The notes beneath the pieces were generated by a model. It saw only the letters and a program-made list of their open reading frames with translations, had not been told where the DNA came from and searched no databases. Both the position numbers and the translations under genes were made by a program. 64,000 nt of DNA, taken from Ephydatia muelleri (lineage: Eukaryota > Porifera > Demospongiae > Spongillida > Spongillidae). The stretch covers positions 6,666,205 through 6,730,204 of the forward strand of contig JABACO010000005.1 in NCBI GenBank assembly GCA_013339895.1, given 5' to 3'. Below are positions 13,301-23,900 of the stretch, piece after piece (positions within the stretch are counted from its first letter, which is position 1; each line of letters starts with the position of its first letter).

Positions 13301-15587
13301 CTAGTTCCACCTTCCTCACTCCAAATACGGCTTGCATCTGCTGACAGCAATTGACCAACATAGGGCGGTTGGAAGTCCTCCACAACAACCAGTGGGGCAC
13401 TGTGTGCGACAATACCTTCACTTACCGGGAGGCCAATGTGGTGTGCAACATGCTTAACTTCTCTCAGGGCTCCCTGTGTTCTGTCAGCAATGCCGCCTTT
13501 GGAGCGGGAATTGGTGAGCTCTGCATGTCTCATGTGTAGAGTGACCACAGACCTCTGTATTCTTCAAGACCCTGTGTGGCTAGGAAATGTTCGATGTTCT
13601 GACAAGGCAGAGATATTGGACCAGTGTACTCGCAGCGACTGGGGAGCAAGCGGGTGTGACCATAGTCACGACGTGGGTGTGGTCTGCATACCAGGTCAGT
13701 CTCTGTAGGAGCTGTTTGCGCAGCAAGCATCCATCTTGCTCACTTAGTGTCTATTTTGTGGGGTGATGTAAACAATTACACTGACTTGCAAATGTTTTTT
13801 TTTTTTTCCATTTAGATGATGTGTTCTTCAACCTGACCATCTCCAATACCACAGCCACAAGCATTTCATTGAAGTGGACAGTACGTTTTGATGCATGCAG
13901 GAATAAACAGTTTTTACATCATAGGTGAAAAGGACTAATGGGGGTAATGTCTAAAAGCTCTGTGATCAGGTTGGGGTTTCTATGGACAACTTTGTACATG
14001 CCTACCTTTGTCCGCATCAAAAGGTGTGTGTATGCATAGCACAGGTGTACTGTAATTTGATCCCAATTTCATTTAATGCAGTTACCGTTCGTTAGAAATG
14101 ATTTGTTGTCCTAGCAGCAATTATTTTTATTTTAAGGCGAGGTAACGTGGGCGAAGCATCACATAGTTGAAGCGGTCTAGTCAAAACATCAGCCTCTACA
14201 GGAAGATGGAAATCTTGACACCACGCTATCTAATTTCGCTTTTCTTGATTGCAAATTAAGTCATTGGTTGTGCATACATAGCAGTATGTAGCTGCTCGCA
14301 GCAGTGAGAATCAGTGCACTCAGTCCAGAGATTAGGCTTGTTCCCTACACAGCCTTGAATTGATTCTTGAATTCCAATTGATTTATCACTTACATTCTGG
14401 TACAAAGTGTTTACATACCTGGTACAAAATGTTAACATTCGTATCAGAATGCAAGTGATAAATCAATTGGAAATCAAGAATTGATGCGACGCGATTTATT
14501 AATTTATTTTTTGCTGTACTATTCAATTAGTGGACGCAGGGAATATCTATAGTTCTTCGTTGTTTCTAGCCGCTACTGTAACTTTGTAATTCCGATTCTA
14601 TCGCAAATCACATATATCTTTTATATCGAGTACACTTCAGTAAAATTTCTAGTACACGTGTAACGCCTGCGTTGAAATGTATGGCTAATGAACAATTCAG
14701 AGCCTTACAACTCCATGACAGATAGTCCAATTCTCAGTGTGCAAGAAGCAGTGCGTAGAGAGCATATCAAACTTCTAGAATATTAAAACAATTTGAAATC
14801 TTGAAAAAAACATGCCCTTTTCGCGGAAACGATTCCAAATTTTGATCATAGTATACTCTACACTATCACGTGAGCGACTCATGGCTAGCATGCAGTTCGG
14901 TCGACGTCAATCTCTTCCAAATATCGGTGATGAACCATTAAGTAACTTCCCTGCCGAAACCTGCGTTCCGTGCCTGTGGTTTGCTACCAATTCTCTCGAA
15001 ACACTGCCCGTATCTTCGGTTTTTAAAACTCATGATCAAATGTGCTGTTAATAAAAATAACTATGACTGAATTTGTTGTTTGGACGTTGAATTATCATAG
15101 ATACTAACCCTAACCCTCTACTCTAATATCTATGGTATTATTAACACAAGGGAAAATTTTCAGTGCCACAACAATGCATCGCTCTTTTCCTGTCGTCCTA
15201 AGCCCACACATTTCAGGAATGCGTTGGTTTCGGGGGTGCTGTGGGGAGCTTACAGTGCTCCCCCAGATGTAATGCCACTCATCGCGCCGACCTGACCACT
15301 TTTCTATTGCTTCCTACGAATGGGGAGTTGCTTGATTTTAACATCATGCATGTATATGCGTACGTGTGACCGGCACATAGAGGTGCAGCTGTTCAAAAAA
15401 ATTAAGCTCTCATGAACAGTACGCTAATTGTGTTGAGGAGAGCTCAAGAGCCTCGTTTACCAACAGTGCCATCATTTTGTCTATGCTAATCAAATTTAAT
15501 CGCCTCCTGCAAAGAAGGACTTGTAATTGCATGTAACTAATTCGGAACGTCGTTGTATGTGCAGAAGAATACTCGCGGGGCACAAGG

Positions 15588-15680
<93 letters not shown>

Positions 15681-15687
15681 TGTGTGT

Positions 15688-15745
<58 letters not shown>

Positions 15746-17641
15746 GTGACTAGCCTCGTCCCTCAGGCAGTATTTATATTAACGTTATTGTACAAATAAA
15801 TACGGCCTGGGGCAGCATCAATTGTAATTAGTTCGGGCCTACAACTGTAGTTTAATATTACTAAGCTGGGTTTGATCCTATTATGAGCAATAACTAGCAG
15901 CTAGCTGCAATGTGCTGAATGCTGACGCTGCAGTGGTTTAGTGACGTTGATGGGCATTATTTGGAACACGTTGTCAACTGATTGCTCCCTGTCTCTCTCC
16001 CACCTCCCACCATGGCCGTGTAGCCCTATCCTTCTTCTTCATACATCACTTCTGTCCAGTACTGGATCCAGTACAGCCAGTCACCCCATCTGGTGCCCAC
16101 CACTGTCAGCACCTTCCAGACATCGTACACACTGACAGGACTCACCTTCGGTACCTCCCACTTCCATCTCCATCAAGGCTGACATCCAGTACTCACGATG
16201 TTCGAATAAGTACCCTGGCAGCTATCAGGCTCCCGTGTTCGTGACAACCAAAGAAGATGGTAGGTTCAGCCAAACGTGCACGCACATGCACACACACATG
16301 CACACACACATGCACACACACATGCACACACACATGCACACACACATGCACACACACATGCACACACACATGCACACACACATGCACACACACATGCACA
16401 CACACATGCACACACACATGCACACACACATGCACACACACATGCACCCATGCACATGCCACACATGCACACCACTGCATGCACACATGCACACACACAT
16501 GCACACACACATGCACACACACATGCACACACACATGCATGCACACATGCACACACACACATGCACACAACACATGCATGCACACATACACACACATCAC
16601 TGCACACTTAATGAACAAATCTGATACACACATCCACACCGATGTACATACACACAAATATGCAACACATGCACACACACACATATACACACACCACACA
16701 CACTCACACAACACACACACACACAACACACACACATACACACACGCATACACACACAGCACCCAATAGCCCTCCAGCCAACTTTCGTGTGCTTGTACTG
16801 AACAGTACAGCGGCTCAGGTGACCTGGTCTCCGCCCACTACCACCCAACTCAATGGAAGGCTGAGAGGCTACAGGCTATTCTACAGACCAGAGGGCACGC
16901 CTCAGGACGCATGGTGACAATAGACGGGGCGGGGCACAGTCCCTACATAGCAGGTGGACCTCTCTCCGGCCACGGCATACGTATTTAGTGTTTTGGCTTT
17001 CACTCTTGGAGATGGGCCACGCTCCACACCTGTTGTTGTGGTTACCAGGGAGACGGGTAAGCTTTTCGTGAGCATTGTTTGGTGATACTTTTAGCGCACT
17101 GATTATATTATAAAGGAGTTACTGTCGTGGGTGTTTTTAATAAATGCCACTAATTGGTCAAATTAGTCCCTTCAGTCAGTACTGTCTCGTCACCAGCTCC
17201 TCTCACTCATTTCATGTTAACCCCTCCCATACCGTGTTGTATTAGCTCCGCCTACAGGCACATGCACACACTGTACTACTATTCGTGTGACTCATCACTA
17301 GCCTCCTCCCCAGACTACGTCCCTTACATCGTCACCTTTGGTGTCTATGGCGATGGTCTTGACAACGCTGTAAGGTCGCCCCAAGATGCAGGAATCCGAG
17401 TGCTGTGTGGGGTGGGGCTACTCAATGCCACGCCCCTCTGGTACAACTCAGTGGGTGTGGTCATGGGCGGGGGCAATGGGAGGAGAGTTAGTCAGAGCCG
17501 GCTCCGGAATGGGACGGCTGTCCTTGAGTTTGTTCCGGATGGCTTCCTAACTCTGTGCGATGCCGGGACCTATAGCTGTAGGGCCTCTGGTGGTGGTGGT
17601 GTGGGAAGAGATTGAAAGGATGTTCTCACTAACCATTGGAA
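10318..17641 (+). CDS. Gene A, left copy: SRCR/FN3/Ig receptor (5' part)
   Basis: Modular receptor, read as exons 10318-10386, 11466-11598, 12080-12274, 12498-12568, 12677-12935, 13305-13513, 13569-13694, 13816-13880, 16024-16259, 16760-17056 and 17314-17641. Exon 1 is a signal peptide (MPAGK...VLTALLSYLVV); here one A is missing from a run, causing an early stop that the right copy lacks. Exons 2-3 make an SRCR domain (GRLEVLHNGTWGTIC ... DDVGVICFD). Exons 4-5 make an FN3 domain. Exons 6-7 make a second SRCR domain (GRLEVLHNNQWGTVC, WLGNVRCSD, DVGVVC). Exons 8-9 make FN3-2, exon 10 FN3-3 (VTWSPPTTTQLNGRLRGYRL), and exon 11 an Ig-like domain (DAGTYSC). Splice phases agree across most junctions. 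Other single-base errors sit near 12200, 13350, 16160, 16915 and 17613. The gene runs into a purine tract and N gap, and the 3' half is not found on this side. SRCR domains often bind polyanionic or microbial ligands; the ligand here is unknown. Confidence 0.8.
12275..12497. other. Gene A intron 3 (left)
   Basis: GT at 12275 and AG before 12498. It separates the first SRCR domain from the first FN3 half-exon. The FN3 half-exon (12498-12568) enters in phase 1 and leaves in phase 0, encoding QAPSAKLLHSTTNTISIQIT, and it exactly resolves the otherwise incompatible phases of the exons on either side. Confidence 0.6.
14362..14482. repeat. MITE-like inverted repeat in gene A intron
   Basis: Arms share CCAATTGATTTATCACTT and its complement AAGTGATAAATCAATTGG, and extend outward with ATTCTTGA/TCAAGAAT. 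There is a loop of about 40 nt. The same element lies at about 49885-50010 in the right arm. It is inside the 2.1-kb intron between the two halves of FN3-2. No coding content. Confidence 0.7.
15593..15744. repeat. (TG)n microsatellite
   Basis: Long nearly pure TG dinucleotide run in a gene A intron. The copies at about 48638-48752 and 63822-63966 (as CA) differ in length and interruptions. Any ORF across it is spurious. Confidence 0.95.
16279..16612. repeat. Tandem CA-rich 10-bp minisatellite filling an intron
   Basis: Repeats of ACATGCACAC fill most of the intron between FN3-2 (ends 16259) and FN3-3 (starts 16760), followed by further CA repeats up to the splice acceptor. The copies at about 47768-48090 and 62995-63295 differ in repeat number. 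The Cys/Val or His/Thr ORFs here are repeat artefacts. Confidence 0.95.
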
Positions 17642-17655
17642 GTAAGTGACAGTCA

Positions 17656-17989
17656 GGAAACATCTAGGGAGGGAGAGAGGAGTAACAGATGGGAGGAAGG
17701 GAGGGGGGGGAAGGTGGAGGGAGGGAGGAAGTGAGTAAGGGAGGTATACAGGAAGGGAGGGGGGAAGGTGGGAGGAAGGGAGGGGGGAAGGTGGGAGGAA
17801 GGGAGGGGGGAAGGTGGGAGGAAGGGAGGGGGGAAGGTGGGAGGAAGGGAGGGGGGAAGGTGGGAGGGAGGGAGGAGTGAGTAAGGGAGGTATACAGGAA
17901 GGGAGGAAAGAAGGGGGAGGGAGGGAAGCTGGGAAGGATGGATGAGTGTGAAGGGGAGGGCTAAGAGAGGGAAAGGGCAGGGAAGGAGG
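17656..17989. repeat. Polypurine (GGGA/GGAA-rich) tandem tract at gap edge
   Basis: Units such as GGAAGGTGGGAGGAAGGGAG repeat up to the N gap. The same tract (as polypyrimidine) flanks the gaps at 45317 and 60649. Homopurine tracts of this kind often stop polymerases, which may explain the gaps. Confidence 0.9.
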
Positions 17990-18989
17990 NNNNNNNNNNN
18001 NNNNNNNNNNNNNNNNNNNNNNNNNNNNNNNNNNNNNNNNNNNNNNNNNNNNNNNNNNNNNNNNNNNNNNNNNNNNNNNNNNNNNNNNNNNNNNNNNNNN
18101 NNNNNNNNNNNNNNNNNNNNNNNNNNNNNNNNNNNNNNNNNNNNNNNNNNNNNNNNNNNNNNNNNNNNNNNNNNNNNNNNNNNNNNNNNNNNNNNNNNNN
18201 NNNNNNNNNNNNNNNNNNNNNNNNNNNNNNNNNNNNNNNNNNNNNNNNNNNNNNNNNNNNNNNNNNNNNNNNNNNNNNNNNNNNNNNNNNNNNNNNNNNN
18301 NNNNNNNNNNNNNNNNNNNNNNNNNNNNNNNNNNNNNNNNNNNNNNNNNNNNNNNNNNNNNNNNNNNNNNNNNNNNNNNNNNNNNNNNNNNNNNNNNNNN
18401 NNNNNNNNNNNNNNNNNNNNNNNNNNNNNNNNNNNNNNNNNNNNNNNNNNNNNNNNNNNNNNNNNNNNNNNNNNNNNNNNNNNNNNNNNNNNNNNNNNNN
18501 NNNNNNNNNNNNNNNNNNNNNNNNNNNNNNNNNNNNNNNNNNNNNNNNNNNNNNNNNNNNNNNNNNNNNNNNNNNNNNNNNNNNNNNNNNNNNNNNNNNN
18601 NNNNNNNNNNNNNNNNNNNNNNNNNNNNNNNNNNNNNNNNNNNNNNNNNNNNNNNNNNNNNNNNNNNNNNNNNNNNNNNNNNNNNNNNNNNNNNNNNNNN
18701 NNNNNNNNNNNNNNNNNNNNNNNNNNNNNNNNNNNNNNNNNNNNNNNNNNNNNNNNNNNNNNNNNNNNNNNNNNNNNNNNNNNNNNNNNNNNNNNNNNNN
18801 NNNNNNNNNNNNNNNNNNNNNNNNNNNNNNNNNNNNNNNNNNNNNNNNNNNNNNNNNNNNNNNNNNNNNNNNNNNNNNNNNNNNNNNNNNNNNNNNNNNN
18901 NNNNNNNNNNNNNNNNNNNNNNNNNNNNNNNNNNNNNNNNNNNNNNNNNNNNNNNNNNNNNNNNNNNNNNNNNNNNNNNNNNNNNNNNN
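17990..18989. other. Assembly gap (1000 N)
   Basis: Exactly 1000 Ns, a default scaffold gap of unknown true size. The 3' half of the left gene A should lie here if the copy is complete. Confidence 0.95.
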
Positions 18990-19600
18990 AGAAGGTTGAA
19001 TTTGTGATGAAGCAACATGCGCCACTTCCACCTATTTAAGACAGGCTTGGCATGTCTAGAACTATTTTGCATGCAGTTGTCGTCCTGAACTGGTTGTCAA
19101 TGTTAACCTGTTTGAAATCATGTATGCATTGACAACACATGCATCAAAAGCCTATGCATATTGTCAGACTACCTCAGTTGTACTTGAGGAGCTCTTCAAT
19201 TTAGTATAAATGGGTGGGGCATGAGGGAGGGATATAAATACCAGAGTCAAGAACAATATTTTTTTTATGTCCAGTTAATCGCATGTCTCCCCACTCATCC
19301 ACTCACCCTCACTCTCATCACCTACCCACTCAGTTTCATCCAACTGTTTGTTATCAATCATGGCTGTCAAATGTGCTGCACTGGGGACAATGCTTTCAGT
19401 GCATTACAATTAGTATATAAACAACTTGAGTATTGGATACTCGATTCAAAGTGAAACTGGTAACCTATGTGTGTTATAATGATATGAGGACTGCATGTAT
19501 GATTCTGGTATGAAAGGGAGACACTTATCAGCCTGGGTTGCATGTACCCCCAGACAAGAGACAGGTGTCATATAATAAAAGGAAGTTTAGACAATTCATT

Positions 19601-19697
19601 ATGCTGCTACTGTCATGCTGTCTGCTCTTGCTTACATGTATTGGCATCAATTCGACCACTGCCGCTTATACAGAGTGTCCACGAATCAACAGGACAG
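19601..19697 (+). CDS. Possible signal-peptide exon
   Basis: The frame starts MLLLSCCLLLLTCIGINSTT and continues to a TECPRINRT segment, then a possible GT donor after 19697. It looks like a secretory signal followed by the start of a mature domain. No downstream exon with matching phase was identified before gene B begins at 20966. It could be an orphan or alternative first exon, or chance. Confidence 0.25.
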
Positions 19698-20116
19698 GTT
19701 TAAATGGTTATGCTTTATATTGTAATCAGTTAGTTAGTTGATTTTTTGTTTATAGATGGCTCTGATTGGTCACATTTGGACGGTGGTTGCACTTACAACT
19801 GATTAACAGACCATAGACTTAAAAGAAAAATCCCTTGTCTTTCAGATTAATGCCCAAATATCTTAATGCTGAAATAGTGGATCAGGATTGGAGGGGGTGG
19901 GGGTGTGTCCTTCCCACCACAGCTAGTAAGTGGGTAGGGCGGGAGGGGTGGGGCACAGGCACATTGTAGCCCCCCTCTTCTCCTGGATCCAATACTGATA
20001 TCTGATGAAGCTAGCGTGTACTTGAAAAGGCTTGCAAAAGCACGTGAAATGCCTGTTGACCTTATTTTAAAGCTGATGAGGTACATATAACGTTCCTAAG
20101 ATGAACAATCTAGTCT

Positions 20117-20220
20117 CGTTCCCAGACCCAATATTCTTATAGGTGGAATAATTACATCATTACAGTACTTTCACATAGTGATGATGTAAACATACTGTTA
20201 TGAAAACTGGGTCTGGGTAC
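20117..20220. repeat. MITE-like element
   Basis: The ends are GTTCCCAGACCCA (20118-20130) and its near complement ACTGGGTCTGGGTAC (20206-20220). There is a further internal inverted repeat (TACATCATTACAGTACT / AGTGATGATGTA). It is about 104 bp and non-coding. Confidence 0.6.
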
Positions 20221-20965
20221 GCGACCGATCGTATCTAAACGTATTTGTGCTTTTCACAGAGCATGCAGTTAAAATGCAATGCTTGCATCTTATCAACATT
20301 TATCGTATGAATATGGAATTGCTGTTACCTAGGGATAAATATGAAATCAATTACCTCTCGTAATGCCATTTTGGAGCAAGTATTTTGGTGGTCGTAGTGC
20401 CCTCTAGCTTCGAGATTCTGAATAGTGCAGTAGACCCTTTCATGTGTCATATGACCACTTTGTCACACATAATAAATAAATACACGATCCGCCATGTTGG
20501 TGCACAGAACTGTATGATAAGAGTTCTGACTGAGCGAAAACTACACGGCCTATATGGGGGCACGCATCATTAATTTATATTCGCCTTGTGCAGGTTAAAC
20601 CAATCTCCGACATGTCTTTGACCCGCGTCCTGGTCAGCCGGCTCCAGATAAGTTCTTTTTCCTCCTACCCACTAACCCACGTCCCTACGCATCTCATACT
20701 AGACCATTTCTTAGCTACTGTATACGACACTCTATACCCAGAGAGTAACAGAGACCCCGGCCCCAAATTTGAGCACCTATAGATCGGCAACGTAAGGTAA
20801 TGATTTCATATCTATTCTTAGTAGCAGCTATAATACTAGACGATAAACGTTCACTCCGCAATTCATACATAATGCTTACGTCGCATGGCCTCGCCTACTT
20901 CTGGCTTGGGCGCACAACACGTGACTTTCGTTAACATAAATCGCACTTTTTTTATTGCAGAAGAA

Positions 20966-23900
20966 ATGGAGTTGGAAGTGCCCTTGCGGCTAATCTTTTT
21001 CCTTGCCGCCGTTCGCGTGACCACACAGGACTCGTGCGTGTCTCTGCAGGCTTCTGCGAAATGCTCTGTGGCCTCGTACCCAGCCTGCCGGTCCCTCCAA
21101 GACATCCTTCTCAACCTTTCGTCCGGCCAGTGGCCCGGGATGTGTGTCACGTTGAACCTTCTAGATGGAGTACACTCACTCACAGCGCCGTATTGGTAAA
21201 TGCTACCGCTTATTCTTTGACTATTATGGAAGTAATTCGTCGCTCGTGTCTTGTGCCTTCAATTCCTCTAACGCTACAAACCTACATTCCATCCATCTCT
21301 ACGGACTGAATACTGTTGTCATCTCGTCTGTAAGTGCCTATGGATGCGACAGACCTTTTCGACTGCAAAACGTTGGATACCTGCGCATCGTCAACTCTGC
21401 GCTCAGTGAGTGTGGTGGAGAGAACTGTGTACTGTGCTTTGATTATAGGCCACGCCCCCACCCCATAGGTCCTTTGTAGGGGGAGGGGCTCTGGACGTGT
21501 ACAATTGCCCTCACCACGGAGATAGTCGATTGCTCGTTTGAAGACAACTACGCCACCTCCGTTATACAAGACTCCCAGTATCGGGGCAACGCGGGAGGCG
21601 TGGCCATCGGTATCCATGGAGTGGTGCGCGGTACCAATCAAACCAAGCCGAGCGTGCTGGTGGCAGGAAGTTCCTTTGCGAGGAATATTGCCCAACCTGA
21701 TAACCAGGTCACGTCTAGTACCCTGATCCAGAGGAGGGTGTTTGTTGGAAGGGGAGGAGGTTTGGCTGTGTACGTGGAGGAGGATGCCCCTGTCATTATC
21801 ACCATTAATGGATGCACTTTTAGAAACAATTCAGCCACTACTCGTGGGGGCGGAGTGTTCCTCTTTTTGGATGGTACACGCTCAGGTCACATGTTCCTCT
21901 TGGCCAATTCAGTTTTGGAAGGAAACAGTGTGACTGCAAGTAATGGAGGAGGTGGGGGTGTGGTTGTCACCCTTTTCATTCCATTGGACAAAAGATTTCC
22001 AAATAATGTGCTCATCTCAAACTGCACTCTCTTACGTAACCAAGGTAAGCTAGTTGGGGGTGTTATGCTATCTACTGTACCAACTTCATTGAAGCTAACA
22101 ATCCAATAATTATGCACTCTGAAACTGTCCCTCTGAATAGCTCATTATGGGGGTGGAGCCTACGTTCTTCCCGCCCTCAGCCCGGGGTGATGGGTACTAT
22201 GTCTCCTTTGAGAACTCGCTGTTTGATGGAAACTACGCATCAGAGTATGCAGCGGCCATTGGATTTGCGTCTCTGGCATTCTTCCAGTCCTTCACTGCTC
22301 TCCATCCATACAGGATCACCAGCTGGTAAGTAATTTCATTTCAATCAGATTACATATTGCATGTAATTAATCATTGGGAAGTTAGCATGGTGATTTGAAG
22401 AGCTGTGCAATGCAGATAATCACAGTAGCGTAGGGTATGTAAAAGGATGTAAAAGGATTGTTGGGGAGTGCAGAGGATGTGTCCAATATAACTTCTATAC
22501 ATAATGTCCAAGATTGGGAGAAGGGGGGGAAGCCAAAGCCAAGGCCCCCCCCTCCCCTCCTTTCTTTTCCAATGAGATGTCACTTCTTTCTGAATGCCAT
22601 ATAGATGTACACCAGGAAAGAAAAAGAAGCACCACAAACACCAAAATCATGCAGCCAATGATACTTATTCTTAAGCTGTGAATCTTTTTCGCTTATCAGT
22701 TTAAATGTTTAATAAGCAACTAGTGCGATCTATTATGGATTATATAAATTGCAACCAATGGAACTTATTATGGATAATAGGAACAAATGGAACTTATTAT
22801 GGATTATGCCTTGTTCTACACTTATGGCACAATTCCGACCATATCCTTATTACTGCCCATGTGCAGTGTATTTCAGAACAACATGGCAACTACAGGAGGC
22901 ATAATTGGTGTGCCTTACATCCCTGTGGTGATGGATGGACACAACGTGTTCACCAACAACACTGGAGCCACGCTGAGGGTAGGCAATTATTCGATAATAA
23001 TACAGTTTATTAGGTTGCATATTCAGGTCATTGGAGCTACACTCACGTTGAATGGAACATTTGAATTCATTGGAAATAATGCTGACACCTCTGATGGAGG
23101 TGCCATCTATATTACCTCCCAGGGACAGCTGATACTCTCAGAAGGAACTGCTATTAGTTTCCATGGCAACCACGGAAGGTAAGTATGATGCTCACTATAA
23201 GGTGTGTGTCATCTTTCTCTCACAGGTTAGGAGCAGCTTTTGTCACTGAGTACAGCCCTGAGGTGCCTGGCTTCACCAAGCTACTGTACAACCCTCTCTG
23301 CTTCATTCGATATGAGGACAACCAACTGTCTCCTTTCCTGTGGAAGGGGGTATGTCCTTGCCATTTGAGGGGGTGTGGTCATAACGAGTGTTCTCTTTCA
23401 TCCCCAGCTCAATGTGTCCTTCTCTGGTAACTCTGCCTTGATTGGACCTGTGGCTTACATCAGTCAGCTGGATTTCTGTTCATGGAGAGGTTTAACTGAG
23501 CCATTCTTTGACAGCCAAAATATCATCAAATGGCCCTTCGTGACTGCAGATGGATCAAATCGTAACCTTGGACACCCATCTGAGAGCATTGGTGATCGAA
23601 CGTCTATGTCCAGACACCTGCTGCTTCACTCCATATAGAGAGCACCTCCTTCTCTGTCTTTGCCGGGGAGACAGTTCCTCTCAAGCTGGAAAGCCTTGAT
23701 GAGATTGGCCACCCAACCTATGCTATCTTCAGGCTAGCCAACTCAGTGTCACTGCCAACAGGAGAAGTTAGTGATGGTTGGGGCTGAAGGGGTTAAGTTG
23801 GGTATGGATGTATTAATCATGTTATGTAATACACATAATGGGCCAAATTGAAATACTATGTGTCATTTTGAACAGAGTGGTCCAATCTTCAACCCTACTC

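Larger units (their letters stand above)
18990..20965. other. Spacer between gene A and gene B (left)
   Basis: About 2 kb with no match to the corresponding right-arm spacer (38430-40337). It contains a possible signal-peptide exon (19601-19697) and a small inverted-repeat element (20117-20220). Otherwise I see nothing. Confidence 0.5.

Noticed and set aside
15102..15122. Telomere-like CTAACCCTAACCCT
   Set aside because: Only two units in the middle of an intron; a chance match, not a telomere.
16193..16769. Long Cys/Val and His/Thr ORFs in several frames
   Set aside because: They are translations of CA/TG repeats within a gene A intron; the same applies at 33009-33602, 47413-48189 and 62530-63474.
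17570..19072. Open frames running through the N gap
   Set aside because: Runs of N create false open frames; the same applies at 45102-46404 and 60351-62025.
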